From UBA2206 sp049303905 (GTDB lineage: Bacteria; Patescibacteriota; Minisyncoccia; Moranbacterales; UBA2206): a stretch of 64,000 nucleotides of DNA. Where the stretch lies: contig JBAQNP010000020.1 of assembly GCA_049303905.1 (NCBI GenBank), forward strand, positions 62,001-126,000, written 5' to 3'. Positions 23,095-31,927 of the stretch are shown here, piece by piece. The translations under genes and the position numbers were made by a program. The notes beneath the pieces were generated by a model. The model saw nothing but the letters and a program-made list of their open reading frames with translations. It was not told the origin of the DNA and ran no database searches. Position 1 is the stretch's first letter, and the number at the start of each line of letters is the position of its first letter.

Positions 23095-24303
23095 ATGGCA
23101 AAAGTTATAACTGATGAAAAGTTGGTGGATGAATTATTAGAAAGAGGAACAGAAGAAGTGATAGTGAAAGAGCATTTGAAAAAAAGAATGATGGCGGGAG
23201 AAAAATTGAGAATAAAATTGGGAATAGACCCAACCGGTTCTGTTTTGCATTTAGGACACGCGGTTGTTTTGAAAAAAATGAAACAATTTCAAGATTTGGG
23301 ACACCAAGTGATTTTTTTGATTGGTGATTTCACGGCAAAAATTGGTGATCCGACGGGACGCTCATCAGCCAGAAAACCTCTCACCGATGAGGATGTAAAG
23401 AAAAATATGGAGAGTTATCAAAAACAAGCGGGCATCATGTTGGATATGGAAAAAGTAGAAGTGCGATATAATTCGGAGTGGCTGGCAAAACTAAGTTTCA
23501 AAGAATTAATTGTGCTAACTTCAAAAATCACTTATGCGCAAATGGCACAACGTGCGGATTTTAAGGAAAGGATAAAAAATGATATCGATCTTAGTATGCA
23601 AGAATTTATGTATCCGGCAATGCAAGGATATGACAGTGTAGTTCTCAGGGCGGATGTTGAATTAGGAGGCACTGATCAAAAATTTAATTTACTCATGGGG
23701 CGACAATTACAAAAAAGATATGATCAAGAGCCACAAGATGTCCTTACTTGTCCACTTTTGGAAGGTCTTGGCGGAATAGATAAAATGAGCAAGAGCTTGA
23801 ATAATTATATTTCTCTCACGGAAGAATCTAATTCCATGTTTGGAAAAATAATGTCATTAGCTGATGAATTGATTATAAGATATTTTGAATTGTGCACGGA
23901 GATTTCAATGGATGAAATTGAAAAAATAAAGAAAGATTTGAAAGATGGTAAAGTCAATCCACGAGATGTGAAAATAAAACTTGCACATGAAATAACCAAG
24001 ATTTATCACGGGGAAGAAAAAGCCAATGAAGCTAAAGAATATTTTGAAAAAGTTATTTCTAGAAAAGAAACGCCAGATGAAGTTGCTCCATCTCCAGCAC
24101 CACCAGAAACTAAACTTATTGATTTAATGATTAAGGAGGGCTTAGCTGAGAGTAATGGCGATGCTAAAAGAAAAATTGAACAAGGGGGAGTTTCACTGAA
24201 TGGAGAAATCATAAAAGATATTCAAACCAAAATTTCCAAAGTTATGGATGGAAAAATTTTGAAAGTTGGGAAAAGAGAATTTCGAAAGATTGTTGTGAGA
24301 TAG
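23095..24303 (+). CDS. tyrS: tyrosyl-tRNA synthetase
   Basis: Class I synthetase of 402 aa. The HIGH-type motif is VLHLGHAV (about residues 46-53) and the KMSKS motif is GIDKMSKSLNNYI. The specificity region has PAMQGYDSVVLRADVELGGTDQKFN. A C-terminal S4 RNA-binding domain (GDAKRKIEQGGVSLNGEII) is present. The cognate tRNA-Tyr (GTA) is at 49082. Motifs are complete. Confidence 0.96.
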   Translation: MAKVITDEKLVDELLERGTEEVIVKEHLKKRMMAGEKLRIKLGIDPTGSVLHLGHAVVLKKMKQFQDLGHQVIFLIGDFTAKIGDPTGRSSARKPLTDEDVKKNMESYQKQAGIMLDMEKVEVRYNSEWLAKLSFKELIVLTSKITYAQMAQRADFKERIKNDIDLSMQEFMYPAMQGYDSVVLRADVELGGTDQKFNLLMGRQLQKRYDQEPQDVLTCPLLEGLGGIDKMSKSLNNYISLTEESNSMFGKIMSLADELIIRYFELCTEISMDEIEKIKKDLKDGKVNPRDVKIKLAHEITKIYHGEEKANEAKEYFEKVISRKETPDEVAPSPAPPETKLIDLMIKEGLAESNGDAKRKIEQGGVSLNGEIIKDIQTKISKVMDGKILKVGKREFRKIVVR

Positions 24304-24447
24304 AAAGGCCTTGCATTTTTTTCAAATTTGTGTAAAATTATCTTAGTTAATTAATAATTAAAAAGCTGGATAGTATTTTAGGTTTTTTTTCACTTCATAT
24401 TAACTTTTATATGGGGTTTACTATTTGGCTAAATATGAAAAGAAGAG

Positions 24448-24891
24448 ATGGCAGAGAAAAAAAAATCAGTCGGTAAGAAAAATGCCAAGACAATTAATTT
24501 TGGATTGCATCTCACTCTTGACGGCTACGGTGGAAATCCGGACAAGTTAAATGATGGGAAGCTCGTGAAAAAAATTCTCGATGAGCTCCCAGGAAAAGTA
24601 GGCATGCATAAAATTTATGGACCAGTGACGATGGATTGTCCCGAATTCAATGAAAAGGATTCTGGTGGACACAGCGGTTTCGTGATGATCGCCGAGAGTC
24701 ACATCAGTTGTCACACTTTCCCGTGGCGGAAATTTGTGAGCATAGATGTGTATACTTGCGGAAGTTCAATGGATAAAAAGTTTATCGTGAACTATTTCAA
24801 AAAAGCGTTTGAACTCAAAAAAGTGGAATTGAACTTCATAAAACGCGGAACAAAATTTCCAGCCAAGGATTTGGTAGCGAAAGAAAAATAA
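24448..24891 (+). CDS. speD: S-adenosylmethionine decarboxylase proenzyme (SpeD)
   Basis: A 147-aa class 1B AdoMetDC. It self-cleaves to form a pyruvoyl group and makes decarboxylated SAM for polyamine synthesis. The signature is ESHISCHTFPW (cleavage before Ser84, His89) and DVYTCG (Cys104); all three catalytic residues are present. No spermidine synthase lies nearby, so the metabolic partner is not visible here. A -35/-10 candidate (TTGCAT, 16 bp, TAAAAT) is near 24311-24338. It ends at a strong terminator. Confidence 0.9.
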   Translation: MAEKKKSVGKKNAKTINFGLHLTLDGYGGNPDKLNDGKLVKKILDELPGKVGMHKIYGPVTMDCPEFNEKDSGGHSGFVMIAESHISCHTFPWRKFVSIDVYTCGSSMDKKFIVNYFKKAFELKKVELNFIKRGTKFPAKDLVAKEK

Positions 24892-24903
24892 GCTTGAATA
24901 TAT

Positions 24904-24949
24904 AAAAAAAGCGAGGTTGCTCTTAAGCAAGACCTCGCTTTTTGTTTTT
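24904..24949. terminator. intrinsic terminator after speD
   Basis: AAAAGCGAGGT pairs with ACCTCGCTTTTT, with an inner GC pairing. It may act on both strands, also terminating the minus-strand gene at 24962. Confidence 0.85.
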
Positions 24950-24961
24950 GAAAATATATCC

Positions 24962-25165
24962 CTATCTTTTAATTTCTAAGCGGACATCGGATAAAACGAT
25001 GAAGGGGCTTAGGATGATTAGGATAGATAAAAAACAAAGCAAAAAAAATATAAAAAAGACAAACATAGCTATTGGTTCCAGTATGTTAATTAAAACCATT
25101 AAAACGAAACCAATAATTTGGATAAATAACCATAGATAAGAAAAAAACTTCTTTATTTTTTTCAT
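24962..25165 (-). CDS. small two-helix membrane protein
   Basis: A 67-aa protein with two hydrophobic segments (YLWLFIQIIGFVLMVLIN and IAMFVFFIFFLLCFLSILII) joined by a short loop. A strong Shine-Dalgarno (GGAGGGGG) precedes the ATG on the minus strand, which favours this frame over the overlapping plus-strand frame. No family recognised. Confidence 0.6.
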   Translation of the reverse strand: MKKIKKFFSYLWLFIQIIGFVLMVLINILEPIAMFVFFIFFLLCFLSILIILSPFIVLSDVRLEIKR

Positions 25166-25310
25166 AAATCCCCCTCCTTTTTTAAAGAGCCGTTTTCATT
25201 ATTTATGTGAAATAGTGAGTCTGATTGATAATAATGAAATAGTATATGACTTTTCTTGTTTTAGCAAATAAAATACTTCAATAATATGGCTTTTTTATTT
25301 TTACAATCTA

Positions 25311-25319
25311 TGGTATAAT
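25311..25319 (+). promoter_or_regulatory. extended -10 promoter for the FtsA-like gene
   Basis: TGGTATAAT matches an extended -10 (TGnTATAAT) 37 bp before the ATG. No clear -35 is seen. Confidence 0.5.
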
Positions 25320-25355
25320 TTCAGTAGTTAATAAAAACAAAATTATTTTTTTTCA

Positions 25356-26624
25356 ATGTCTATTTTTTCAAAAATTGCAGGATTAGGAAAGTCTTCTTCG
25401 GAATTTATTGTATCTTTGGATATTGGCACGGAAGTGGTCAAAGTTTTGGTTTTCAAAATTGATCCAGAAACCGGAGCGGGAATAGTTCGAGGTGTTGGCA
25501 GGTCGCGTCAAGGTTTGAAAGACATGCATAGTGGAGCTGTCTCCGATATTTCTGGCGTGATTACCAATTGTCGAGAAGCCATCGCAATGGCGCAAAATAT
25601 GGCCGGCGCGAAAAAAGTTGAAAAAGCGATTATTGGTATTGCGGGGGAGCTGGTCAAGGGCACAACGACTACGGTGCATTATGAAAGAATCAATCCAGAA
25701 ATTCGAATCGATTTGCCAGAGCTAAAAAACATTATTCAAAAAGTTCAAAGAAAAGCTTTTGATAGAATTAGAAGTCAGTTGTCTTGGGAAACAGGACACA
25801 GCGAAATAGAAATCGAACTAATAAACGCGGTGATTGTAGATGTTCGAATTGATGGCTACAAAGTTTCTAATCCAGTCGGATTTCAAGGGCGCGATGTGTC
25901 AATGTCAATTTTCAATGCTTATGCGCCAATGATGCATCTTGGGGCGCTCACCAAAATTGCAGAAGAACTTGATCTTAATCTTTTGAATATCGCAGCCGAA
26001 CCATATGCTGTGGCGCGTTCTATGGGCGTGGAAGATTCTCTGGATTTTAGCGCAATTTTCATTGATATTGGCGGAGGAACAACCGATGTTGCAGTGGTAC
26101 GAAATGGCGGACTAGAAGGCACGAAAATGTTTGGTTTGGGTGGACGAGCCTTCACTAAAAGATTGGCACAAGAGCTCAATATTGGTTTTGAAGAAGCAGA
26201 AATGCTCAAGATTAAATATGCCGAAGGAAAATTAGGGAGGGATGTGAGTGTGAAAATTGAAAAAATTCTAGCTGATGATTGCGATGTGTGGCTTCGCGGA
26301 ATCGAACTAACACTGTCGGAATTTTCTGAATCAGATATTTTGCCACATCGCTTTTTTCTGTGTGGCGGAGGATCGGGATTGCCGGGGATAAAAAAAGCTT
26401 TGATGAGTACGCATTGGAGAAAAAATTTACCATTTGCTAAATCAATTGAAGTTGGGTATCTGCAACCAAAGGATGTGGTAAACATTATTGATGAAACAGG
26501 ACAGCTCAAAGATCCACAAGATATTACCCCGATGGGGCTAGCTAATTTAGCGCTAGATTTAGCCGGAGAAGAAAAAGTAATTGCCGGAATTCTCCGACGA
26601 ACAGTGAAAATGATGCAGAAGTAA
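25356..26624 (+). CDS. FtsA-like actin-fold ATPase (cell division)
   Basis: A 422-aa protein of the FtsA/PilM actin family. Phosphate-1 is IVSLDIGTEVVKVLVF and phosphate-2 is AIFIDIGGGTTDVAVV. The SHS2-type insertion is between them, and an adenosine motif FFLCGGGSGLPG follows. A C-terminal basic amphipathic end (GILRRTVKMMQK) could bind the membrane. FtsA tethers FtsZ filaments in division. No ftsZ is adjacent in this window, so a PilM-like role cannot be excluded. A MITE-like element follows immediately. Confidence 0.8.
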   Translation: MSIFSKIAGLGKSSSEFIVSLDIGTEVVKVLVFKIDPETGAGIVRGVGRSRQGLKDMHSGAVSDISGVITNCREAIAMAQNMAGAKKVEKAIIGIAGELVKGTTTTVHYERINPEIRIDLPELKNIIQKVQRKAFDRIRSQLSWETGHSEIEIELINAVIVDVRIDGYKVSNPVGFQGRDVSMSIFNAYAPMMHLGALTKIAEELDLNLLNIAAEPYAVARSMGVEDSLDFSAIFIDIGGGTTDVAVVRNGGLEGTKMFGLGGRAFTKRLAQELNIGFEEAEMLKIKYAEGKLGRDVSVKIEKILADDCDVWLRGIELTLSEFSESDILPHRFFLCGGGSGLPGIKKALMSTHWRKNLPFAKSIEVGYLQPKDVVNIIDETGQLKDPQDITPMGLANLALDLAGEEKVIAGILRRTVKMMQK

Positions 26625-26625
26625 A

Positions 26626-26766
26626 TCAGAACCACTGATTATCTCTGATTTGCACATGATTGCACGTGAAATAATATAAATAATTTAAAACTGCAGATTA
26701 GTTTTTATTTGATAAGATTTTGATTCAGTGAAATCAGAATAATCAAATGCTAATCAGTGGTTCTGA
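26626..26766. mobile_element. MITE-like element with 16-bp perfect terminal inverted repeats
   Basis: TCAGAACCACTGATTA (26626-26641) and TAATCAGTGGTTCTGA (26751-26766) are perfect inverted repeats around an AT-rich, non-coding 109-bp core. The total is 141 bp. The right end lies 5 bp before the start codon at 26772, so it may replace the native upstream region of that gene. Confidence 0.8.
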
Positions 26767-26771
26767 ACAGT

Positions 26772-28664
26772 ATGGCCCATCAGACATTTTATATCGATAT
26801 TGACGAGGAAATAACTTCTATTGTAGAACGGCTTAAAAAAGCGCGGGCCAGTGAAATTATTATCGTCGCGCCCAAAAGAGCGTTACTTATTCAAAGTATC
26901 GTAAATTTGCGCATTCTCAAAAAAGAAGCGGATGAAAATGATATTCAATTGATGATGGTGACGCAAGATAAGCTTGGAAAAATTCTCATAGAAAAAGCGG
27001 GAATTTTTGTTCAGCAAAAAATGGACAATATCTCTGATGAGGAAATTGATTTGGGTGAAAGGGAAATGGCCGGCACTCAGAATTATTCTAATGAAAATGA
27101 GATAGCTGAAATACGGGAAAGTCAAGGTCGACTAAATAATATTGGTTCAGAAAGTTATTTTGACGAAAAAGAAGGAGCCCAGCATTTGCAAGCTAATTTA
27201 GAAAAAAATAAAAAAATTAGAGTGACTAAGAAAAATGAAGCAGAGCAGGAAAAACTAGTTAATAGAGAATTGGTCTCGGGCGTGGGAAATATCCTTGGGA
27301 AAAAAGAGAAAAAAGTGAATTTAGATATCGCTTCTCGATCAAATATCATTCCGCCCGAACCAAGAATTTCTAAAAATTATACAGAAAATGATGAGATCCA
27401 AGAGAAAAAAATAGATAATTTTTTCTTTCAAAAAAATAATTTTGAAAATAAGCCGAGAAAACCCCACGTCGAAGAATTTAGAAATTACGATTTATCCAAA
27501 AAGGATCACAAAGGATTTTTGATTTTTGGCTTGATTTCACTTTTGGCAGTCTTGGCTATAGTTGCCTATCTATTTTTGCCGAAAGCTACTTTGAAGATTA
27601 GCGCCAAAACGAAAACTCAATCAGTGGACTCCAATATAACTGGCAGTACCAACGCCGTTTCTTCTGATTTTGAAAAAGAAATTATCCCAGCCAAAATAGT
27701 ATCAATTGAAAATTCTGTTTCTGAAAGTTTCAAATCTTCTGGCGATAAGGCAGTTTCTAATCAGAAAGCGCGAGGGAAGATAACAATTTATAATGAATAC
27801 AGCACAAGTTCACAACCACTGGTGGCAACTACCAGATTTCTAAGTAGCAATGGAAAAATTTTCCGATTGGTAAATGGAGTGACGATTCCTGGAATGGAAA
27901 CATCTGGTGGGGAAACAAAGCCTGGGACAGTGGAAGCGCAAGTGATTGCTGATGAAGCGGGAGAGAGTTTTAACATTGCTCCAGACAAGTTTACTATTCC
28001 TGGGTTTGAAGGTAGTGGAGCGGAAAAATATACGAAATTTTATGCTAAATCAGATACGACAATGTCAGGTGGAGGAAGCGGAAATCAAACAGCCAATTAT
28101 ATAACTGACAGTGATATAGCCGAAGCTAAAGCTAAATCGCTCACAAAACTGAATGAAGAAATTGAGAAAAAATTAAAAGAATCTGCGGGAGAAGATGTGG
28201 TCATCTTAGACGACGCGACGCAAAGCGATGAACCAATTTATAAATTGTCTAATTCAAGCGGGGACGTGGTGGACACATTTCAAATTACTATGCAAACTAA
28301 AGTTAAGGCGATTGTGGTTAGCAAGAAAGATCTAAATGAAATGGTGGCAAAAATGATTTCCAAAGCAGGTGATGGCAAGGCGAATATAGATGATAATTCT
28401 ATAAAATTGGATTTTGGAAAATCCAGTGTTGATTTTGAGGCGGGAACAATTGATATAAAATTTCATGCCGTTGGCGAAATTATCCCAGATCTTAATTTAG
28501 AGGCCATGAAAAAAGAGATTTTAGGGAAAAACAACGAGGATTTAACGGCTTATCTAAGCACATTTTCTGATATCAAGGATGCGAATGTGGAATATCAGCC
28601 GTCATTTATGAATAGTCGTATTCCGCAAATAAAAAGTCGAGTGGAGATAATACTTGACAAATAA
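26772..28664 (+). CDS. membrane-anchored extracytoplasmic protein of CPR type
   Basis: A protein of about 630 aa. The N-terminal domain (TFYIDIDEEITSIVERL) is followed by a long charged linker. A single transmembrane segment (FLIFGLISLLAVLAIVAYLF, near residue 255) leads to a large extracytoplasmic part. That part has beta-rich repeats resembling baseplate-J-like domains (ATTRFLSSNGKIFRLVNGV and GTVEAQVIADEAGESFNIAP). I chose the ATG at 26772; a GTG 15 bp upstream lies inside the MITE-like repeat. Proteins of this layout are frequent in CPR; the function is unknown, possibly cell-surface. Confidence 0.7.
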   Translation: MAHQTFYIDIDEEITSIVERLKKARASEIIIVAPKRALLIQSIVNLRILKKEADENDIQLMMVTQDKLGKILIEKAGIFVQQKMDNISDEEIDLGEREMAGTQNYSNENEIAEIRESQGRLNNIGSESYFDEKEGAQHLQANLEKNKKIRVTKKNEAEQEKLVNRELVSGVGNILGKKEKKVNLDIASRSNIIPPEPRISKNYTENDEIQEKKIDNFFFQKNNFENKPRKPHVEEFRNYDLSKKDHKGFLIFGLISLLAVLAIVAYLFLPKATLKISAKTKTQSVDSNITGSTNAVSSDFEKEIIPAKIVSIENSVSESFKSSGDKAVSNQKARGKITIYNEYSTSSQPLVATTRFLSSNGKIFRLVNGVTIPGMETSGGETKPGTVEAQVIADEAGESFNIAPDKFTIPGFEGSGAEKYTKFYAKSDTTMSGGGSGNQTANYITDSDIAEAKAKSLTKLNEEIEKKLKESAGEDVVILDDATQSDEPIYKLSNSSGDVVDTFQITMQTKVKAIVVSKKDLNEMVAKMISKAGDGKANIDDNSIKLDFGKSSVDFEAGTIDIKFHAVGEIIPDLNLEAMKKEILGKNNEDLTAYLSTFSDIKDANVEYQPSFMNSRIPQIKSRVEIILDK

Positions 28665-28682
28665 TTGAGGAAGCGATATTAT
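28654..28682 (+). promoter_or_regulatory. sigma70 promoter of the infA-rpoA ribosomal operon
   Basis: TTGACA and TATTAT with a 17-bp spacer. The leader of about 130 nt contains a hairpin (CACAAG / CTTGTG with inner GTGAA ATTC TTCAC) followed by a T-rich run, which could be a control point. Confidence 0.75.
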
Positions 28683-28822
28683 AGTAGGGAAGTTAAAAAT
28701 AAAGTTTCAATATATAGAGGGAATTTTTCAGTTTTCAGGAATTTGGATTGACAAAACAGTCCCAAGGCACAAGTGAAATTCTTCACTGGTCTTGTGAGAT
28801 TCCGTCTATTTTTTGTTTTATA

Positions 28823-29041
28823 ATGAATAATAAAGAATTAGTTAAATTAGAAGGAGAAGTTGTGGAAAATTTGCCTAGCACAACATTCAAAGTGAAATTG
28901 GATAATGGGCATGAGATTTTGGCTCATATTTCTGGAAGAATGCGAGTAAACTATATTCGCCTTATTCCCGGAGACAGAGTCATTGTTGAAATGAGCCCGT
29001 ACGACCTAACTAAGGGCAGAATTACGCAAAGATTAAAATAG
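28823..29041 (+). CDS. infA: translation initiation factor IF-1
   Basis: A 72-aa OB-fold protein with KLEGEVVENLPSTTFKVKLDNGHEILAHISGRMR, the classic IF-1 pattern in which the last part binds the A site of 30S. The ATG at 28823 gives the standard length; the longer frame from 28748 runs through the leader hairpin. It is the first gene of the alpha-operon block. Confidence 0.96.
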   Translation: MNNKELVKLEGEVVENLPSTTFKVKLDNGHEILAHISGRMRVNYIRLIPGDRVIVEMSPYDLTKGRITQRLK

Positions 29042-29051
29042 TAAATTTATT

Positions 29052-29165
29052 ATGAAAGTAAGAGCATCAGTGAAAAAAATTTGTGATAAATGTAAAATTG
29101 TTAAACGAAACAAAAAGATTTTTGTTATTTGTTCTAATCCAAAGCATAAACAACGTCAAGGGTAG
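29052..29165 (+). CDS. rpmJ: 50S ribosomal protein L36
   Basis: A 37-aa protein beginning MKVRASVKKICDKCKIVKR and ending NPKHKQRQG, with the C-x2-C...C...H zinc ligands of the L36 family. It lies 10 bp after infA and before rpsM, in the standard order. Confidence 0.95.
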   Translation: MKVRASVKKICDKCKIVKRNKKIFVICSNPKHKQRQG

Positions 29166-29168
29166 ATC

Positions 29169-29250
29169 TTTACTAATTACGAATTAAGTACGAATATACT
29201 AATAAGAAATTCGTACATTCGTATATTAGTAAGTGATTCGTAATTCGTAA
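29169..29250. repeat. TTCGTAATTCGTAA-type repeat cluster
   Basis: Imperfect palindrome built from TTACGAATTAAGTACGAATA and TTCGTACATTCGTATATTAG, ending TTCGTAATTCGTAA. Related clusters lie at 5711-5785, 13133-13180, 29676-29745 and 30885-30920, always between genes. Confidence 0.65.
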
Positions 29251-29288
29251 GGAAAAAATCTAACTAAAATACTTAAATTTAAATTAGT

Positions 29289-29675
29289 ATGCTCAGAATT
29301 TCAGGAGTTAATATTCCAGATGAAAAAAGAATAGTTATTTCCCTAACCTATATATACGGGATAGGCAATGCTGTGGCGGCTAAAATTTTGAAAGAACTTA
29401 GTATTTCCCCAGATAAAAGAACCAAAGACTTGGACGAAGAAGAGCAAAATGCTATTCGAACTTATATTGAGAAAAAAATCAAATCTGAAGGAGAACTTAA
29501 GCATGAAGTGCGAAATAACATCAAAAGACTCAAGGAAATTGGTTGTTATCGCGGAACGCGTCATCAAAAAGGTTTGCCAACTCGTGGACAAAGAACCAAA
29601 ACGAACAATCGAACTGTGCGAGGCAACGTGAGACGAACAATGGGATCTGGCCGAGTGAAGACTGAAAAGACTTAG
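29289..29675 (+). CDS. rpsM: 30S ribosomal protein S13
   Basis: A 128-aa S13. The N-terminal helical domain starts MLRISGVNIPDEKRIVISL, includes the helix-two-turn-helix YIYGIGNAVAAKIL, and the basic tail has CYRGTRHQKGLPTRGQRTK. It binds the head of 30S near the P site. Followed by repeats and then rpsK. Confidence 0.96.
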   Translation: MLRISGVNIPDEKRIVISLTYIYGIGNAVAAKILKELSISPDKRTKDLDEEEQNAIRTYIEKKIKSEGELKHEVRNNIKRLKEIGCYRGTRHQKGLPTRGQRTKTNNRTVRGNVRRTMGSGRVKTEKT

Positions 29676-29745
29676 AATTACGAAAATACGAATCTGGCGA
29701 AAATACGAATTCGTACTTTCGTTTAATTCGTAAGTTCGTAAATGA
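29676..29745. repeat. TTCGTAATTCGTAA-type repeat cluster
   Basis: Direct and inverted copies of ATACGAA and TTCGTA fill most of the rpsM-rpsK gap. They are similar to the clusters at 29169 and 30885. Confidence 0.6.
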
Positions 29746-29765
29746 AATAACTATATAAAACAATT

Positions 29766-30233
29766 ATGACCGAAGAAGTAACTAAAAAAGAAGAAGCTAA
29801 AAATACAGAAGCAAAGCCTGAGGTTTTGGAAGTGGAAAAAAACGAAGAAGAGGTAGCTAAGAAAAAAATCAAGAAAGCTAAAAGACAAATTTCTAAAGGC
29901 CGAGCAACTGTTAAGTGTTCATATAATAACACTATGGTAAGTATTGCTGATTTGACTGGTGGAGTCTTGGGCTGGGCAAGTTCAGGAATGCTTGGTTTTA
30001 AGGGGGCAAAGAAGGCTACGCCATATGCTGCTACGCAAGTAGTTGCTAATGTGAGTGAAAAAGTGAAAAAATATGGACTAACAGAGTTGGAAGTTTTTGT
30101 TAAGGGTGTGGGAAGTGGTAGAGAAGCTTCCATACGTGCTCTTGCTAATAATGGATTTGATTTAACATTAATCAAGGATGTAACCCCGATTCCACACAAC
30201 GGATGTCGGGCGAAAAAACCTAGACGAATATAA
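29766..30233 (+). CDS. rpsK: 30S ribosomal protein S11 with N-terminal extension
   Basis: A 155-aa S11. The conserved core starts near residue 45 (GRATVKCSYNNTMVSIADLTG) and ends with VTPIPHNGCRAKKPRRI. It is preceded by an acidic/basic low-complexity extension of about 40 residues rich in Glu, Lys and Val. The core is of normal length, so the extension is an addition rather than a mis-start, but an internal start cannot be excluded. It is 5 bp from rpsD. Confidence 0.94.
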   Translation: MTEEVTKKEEAKNTEAKPEVLEVEKNEEEVAKKKIKKAKRQISKGRATVKCSYNNTMVSIADLTGGVLGWASSGMLGFKGAKKATPYAATQVVANVSEKVKKYGLTELEVFVKGVGSGREASIRALANNGFDLTLIKDVTPIPHNGCRAKKPRRI

Positions 30234-30238
30234 AGTTT

Positions 30239-30871
30239 ATGGCACGAGATATACAAGCAAAATGTAGAAAATGTAGAAGGGCTGGAGAAAAGCTTTTTAT
30301 TAAAGGTGACAGGTGTAATGGACCTAAATGCGCTATGGTAAAACGGGCTTATGCGCCGGGAGTTCATGGTAAGAAAATAAAGCGCGGACTTAGTGAATAC
30401 GGAATGCAACTTGCAACAAAACAGAAGATAAAAAGAATGTACGGAGTCTTGGAAAAACAATTCAGAAAACATTTTGAAGAAGTAAAGGGAAAAAAAGGGA
30501 TCACTGGCGATTTATTATTGGCTCGTTTGGAAATGCGTCTAGACAATGTGGTATATCGAATGGGCTTGGCTAGTTCAAGATCTGGCGCTCGTCAATTAGT
30601 CAATCATGGTCTAATTAGTGTAGAAGGAAAAAAGGTGACTATTCCGTCATATGAAACTAAAATCGGACAAACTATTGGACTAAATAAGGCTAAAACAGAG
30701 CGAAATTATTTCAAAAATATAGAGCAGGCTTTGAAAAATAAAAAAGATTTTCCAGCCTGGGTAAGTTTTGATGCTGATAAAAAAGAAGGAAAGGTTACAG
30801 GGCAACCACAAAGAATGGATATCGGAGTAAATGTTGACGCCCAAATTATAGTGGAATATTATTCTCGATAA
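30239..30871 (+). CDS. rpsD: 30S ribosomal protein S4 (zinc-binding form)
   Basis: A 210-aa S4. Cys9, Cys12, Cys26 and Cys31 form a zinc site of the C+ type. The S4 RNA-binding domain (RLDNVVYRMGLASSRSGARQ) is central. S4 binds 16S rRNA early in assembly and can repress its own operon in other bacteria. It lies between rpsK and rpoA. Confidence 0.96.
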   Translation: MARDIQAKCRKCRRAGEKLFIKGDRCNGPKCAMVKRAYAPGVHGKKIKRGLSEYGMQLATKQKIKRMYGVLEKQFRKHFEEVKGKKGITGDLLLARLEMRLDNVVYRMGLASSRSGARQLVNHGLISVEGKKVTIPSYETKIGQTIGLNKAKTERNYFKNIEQALKNKKDFPAWVSFDADKKEGKVTGQPQRMDIGVNVDAQIIVEYYSR

Positions 30872-30928
30872 ATTTAAAATATTTACGAACTATGAAATTA
30901 AAAAATTCGTAATTCGTAAAGAAAAACT

Positions 30929-31894
30929 ATGCAAATATCACTTCCTCAAAAACCTAAATATGTTTCTTCGGACAAAAAAACTGCTACTTTCGAAATTGAA
31001 GGTTGCTATCCGGGATATGGAACAACATTAGGTAACGCTCTTCGTAGAGTGCTTTTATCTTCTCTCTCTGGGGCAGCTATCGTTTCAGTTAAGATAAAAA
31101 ATGTTAAACATGAATTTTCCACTATTCCAAATGTAGCGGAAGATATTATTCAGATTATCTTGAATTTGAAGCAAGTGAGATTTAAACTTTATGGCGATGA
31201 AAATGTGAAAGTTAATTTGAAAGTTAAGGGTGAAAAGAAAATAACTGCTGATATGATAGAATGTCCTTCTAATGTAGAAGTGGTTAATGGCGATGCTTTT
31301 ATTGCTTCTATCACTAGTCCAAAAGGTGAGGTTGAAATAGAGATGGAAATTTCCAGTGGAATTGGTTATATCCCAGTAGAACAACAAGATCGCGAGAAAA
31401 AAGAAGTTGGTGTGATCGCAGTAGATGCAATTTATACTCCAATTCGAAGAGTTAATTATACCATTTCTAATATGCGCGTGGGAAAAAGAACTGATTTTGA
31501 AAAGATAAGTTTGGAAATTGCAACGGATGGAAGCATTGACCCACAAGAAGCTTTTTTGAAATCAGTAGAAATTCTTGTGGAACAATTCTCCGTGCTCAAA
31601 GATTTGGAAAAAGCCGGTAAGGAAAAGGAAATTATTGCTCCGGAAAAAAAGGAAGTTGAAATAGAAGTGAAAAAAGTCGAAAAAGATCCAAACATAATTG
31701 AAATTGCTGATTTGAAAAGTCTCTCAACTAGAACTCTAAATGTTTTAGAAAAAGCCAAAATCAAGAATGTTGGTGATATTGTAAAGTTAAACGAGGATGA
31801 AATTACTAATCTGGATGGAATGGGAGCAAAAGGCATCAAAGAAATCAAGAAAGCCGTAGGTGATTTCGGTTTGAATCTAAAAAAAGCGGAATAG
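30929..31894 (+). CDS. rpoA: RNA polymerase alpha subunit
   Basis: A 321-aa alpha subunit. The N-terminal assembly domain includes GYGTTLGNALRRVLLSSLSG, and the C-terminal DNA-binding domain (about residues 250-318) includes LSTRTLNVLEKAKIKNVGDI. The linker is glutamate/lysine-rich. It forms the dimer platform of RNA polymerase and contacts UP elements and activators. Standard position between rpsD and rplQ. Confidence 0.96.
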   Translation: MQISLPQKPKYVSSDKKTATFEIEGCYPGYGTTLGNALRRVLLSSLSGAAIVSVKIKNVKHEFSTIPNVAEDIIQIILNLKQVRFKLYGDENVKVNLKVKGEKKITADMIECPSNVEVVNGDAFIASITSPKGEVEIEMEISSGIGYIPVEQQDREKKEVGVIAVDAIYTPIRRVNYTISNMRVGKRTDFEKISLEIATDGSIDPQEAFLKSVEILVEQFSVLKDLEKAGKEKEIIAPEKKEVEIEVKKVEKDPNIIEIADLKSLSTRTLNVLEKAKIKNVGDIVKLNEDEITNLDGMGAKGIKEIKKAVGDFGLNLKKAE

Positions 31895-31927
31895 TTTTAT
31901 AGTAAATAGTAATTAGTAGCTAAAACA

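Noticed and set aside
24942..25139. Plus-strand 65-codon frame opposite the two-helix membrane protein
   Set aside because: It begins inside the terminator, is lysine/isoleucine-rich, and the minus frame has a strong Shine-Dalgarno and membrane helices.
26654..26672. parS-like site GCACGTGAAAT
   Set aside because: It matches only about 11 of 16 positions of the ParB site and lies inside a MITE-like repeat.
28748..28822. N-terminal extension of IF-1
   Set aside because: The extra 25 codons translate the leader hairpin and are not part of IF-1 in other bacteria.
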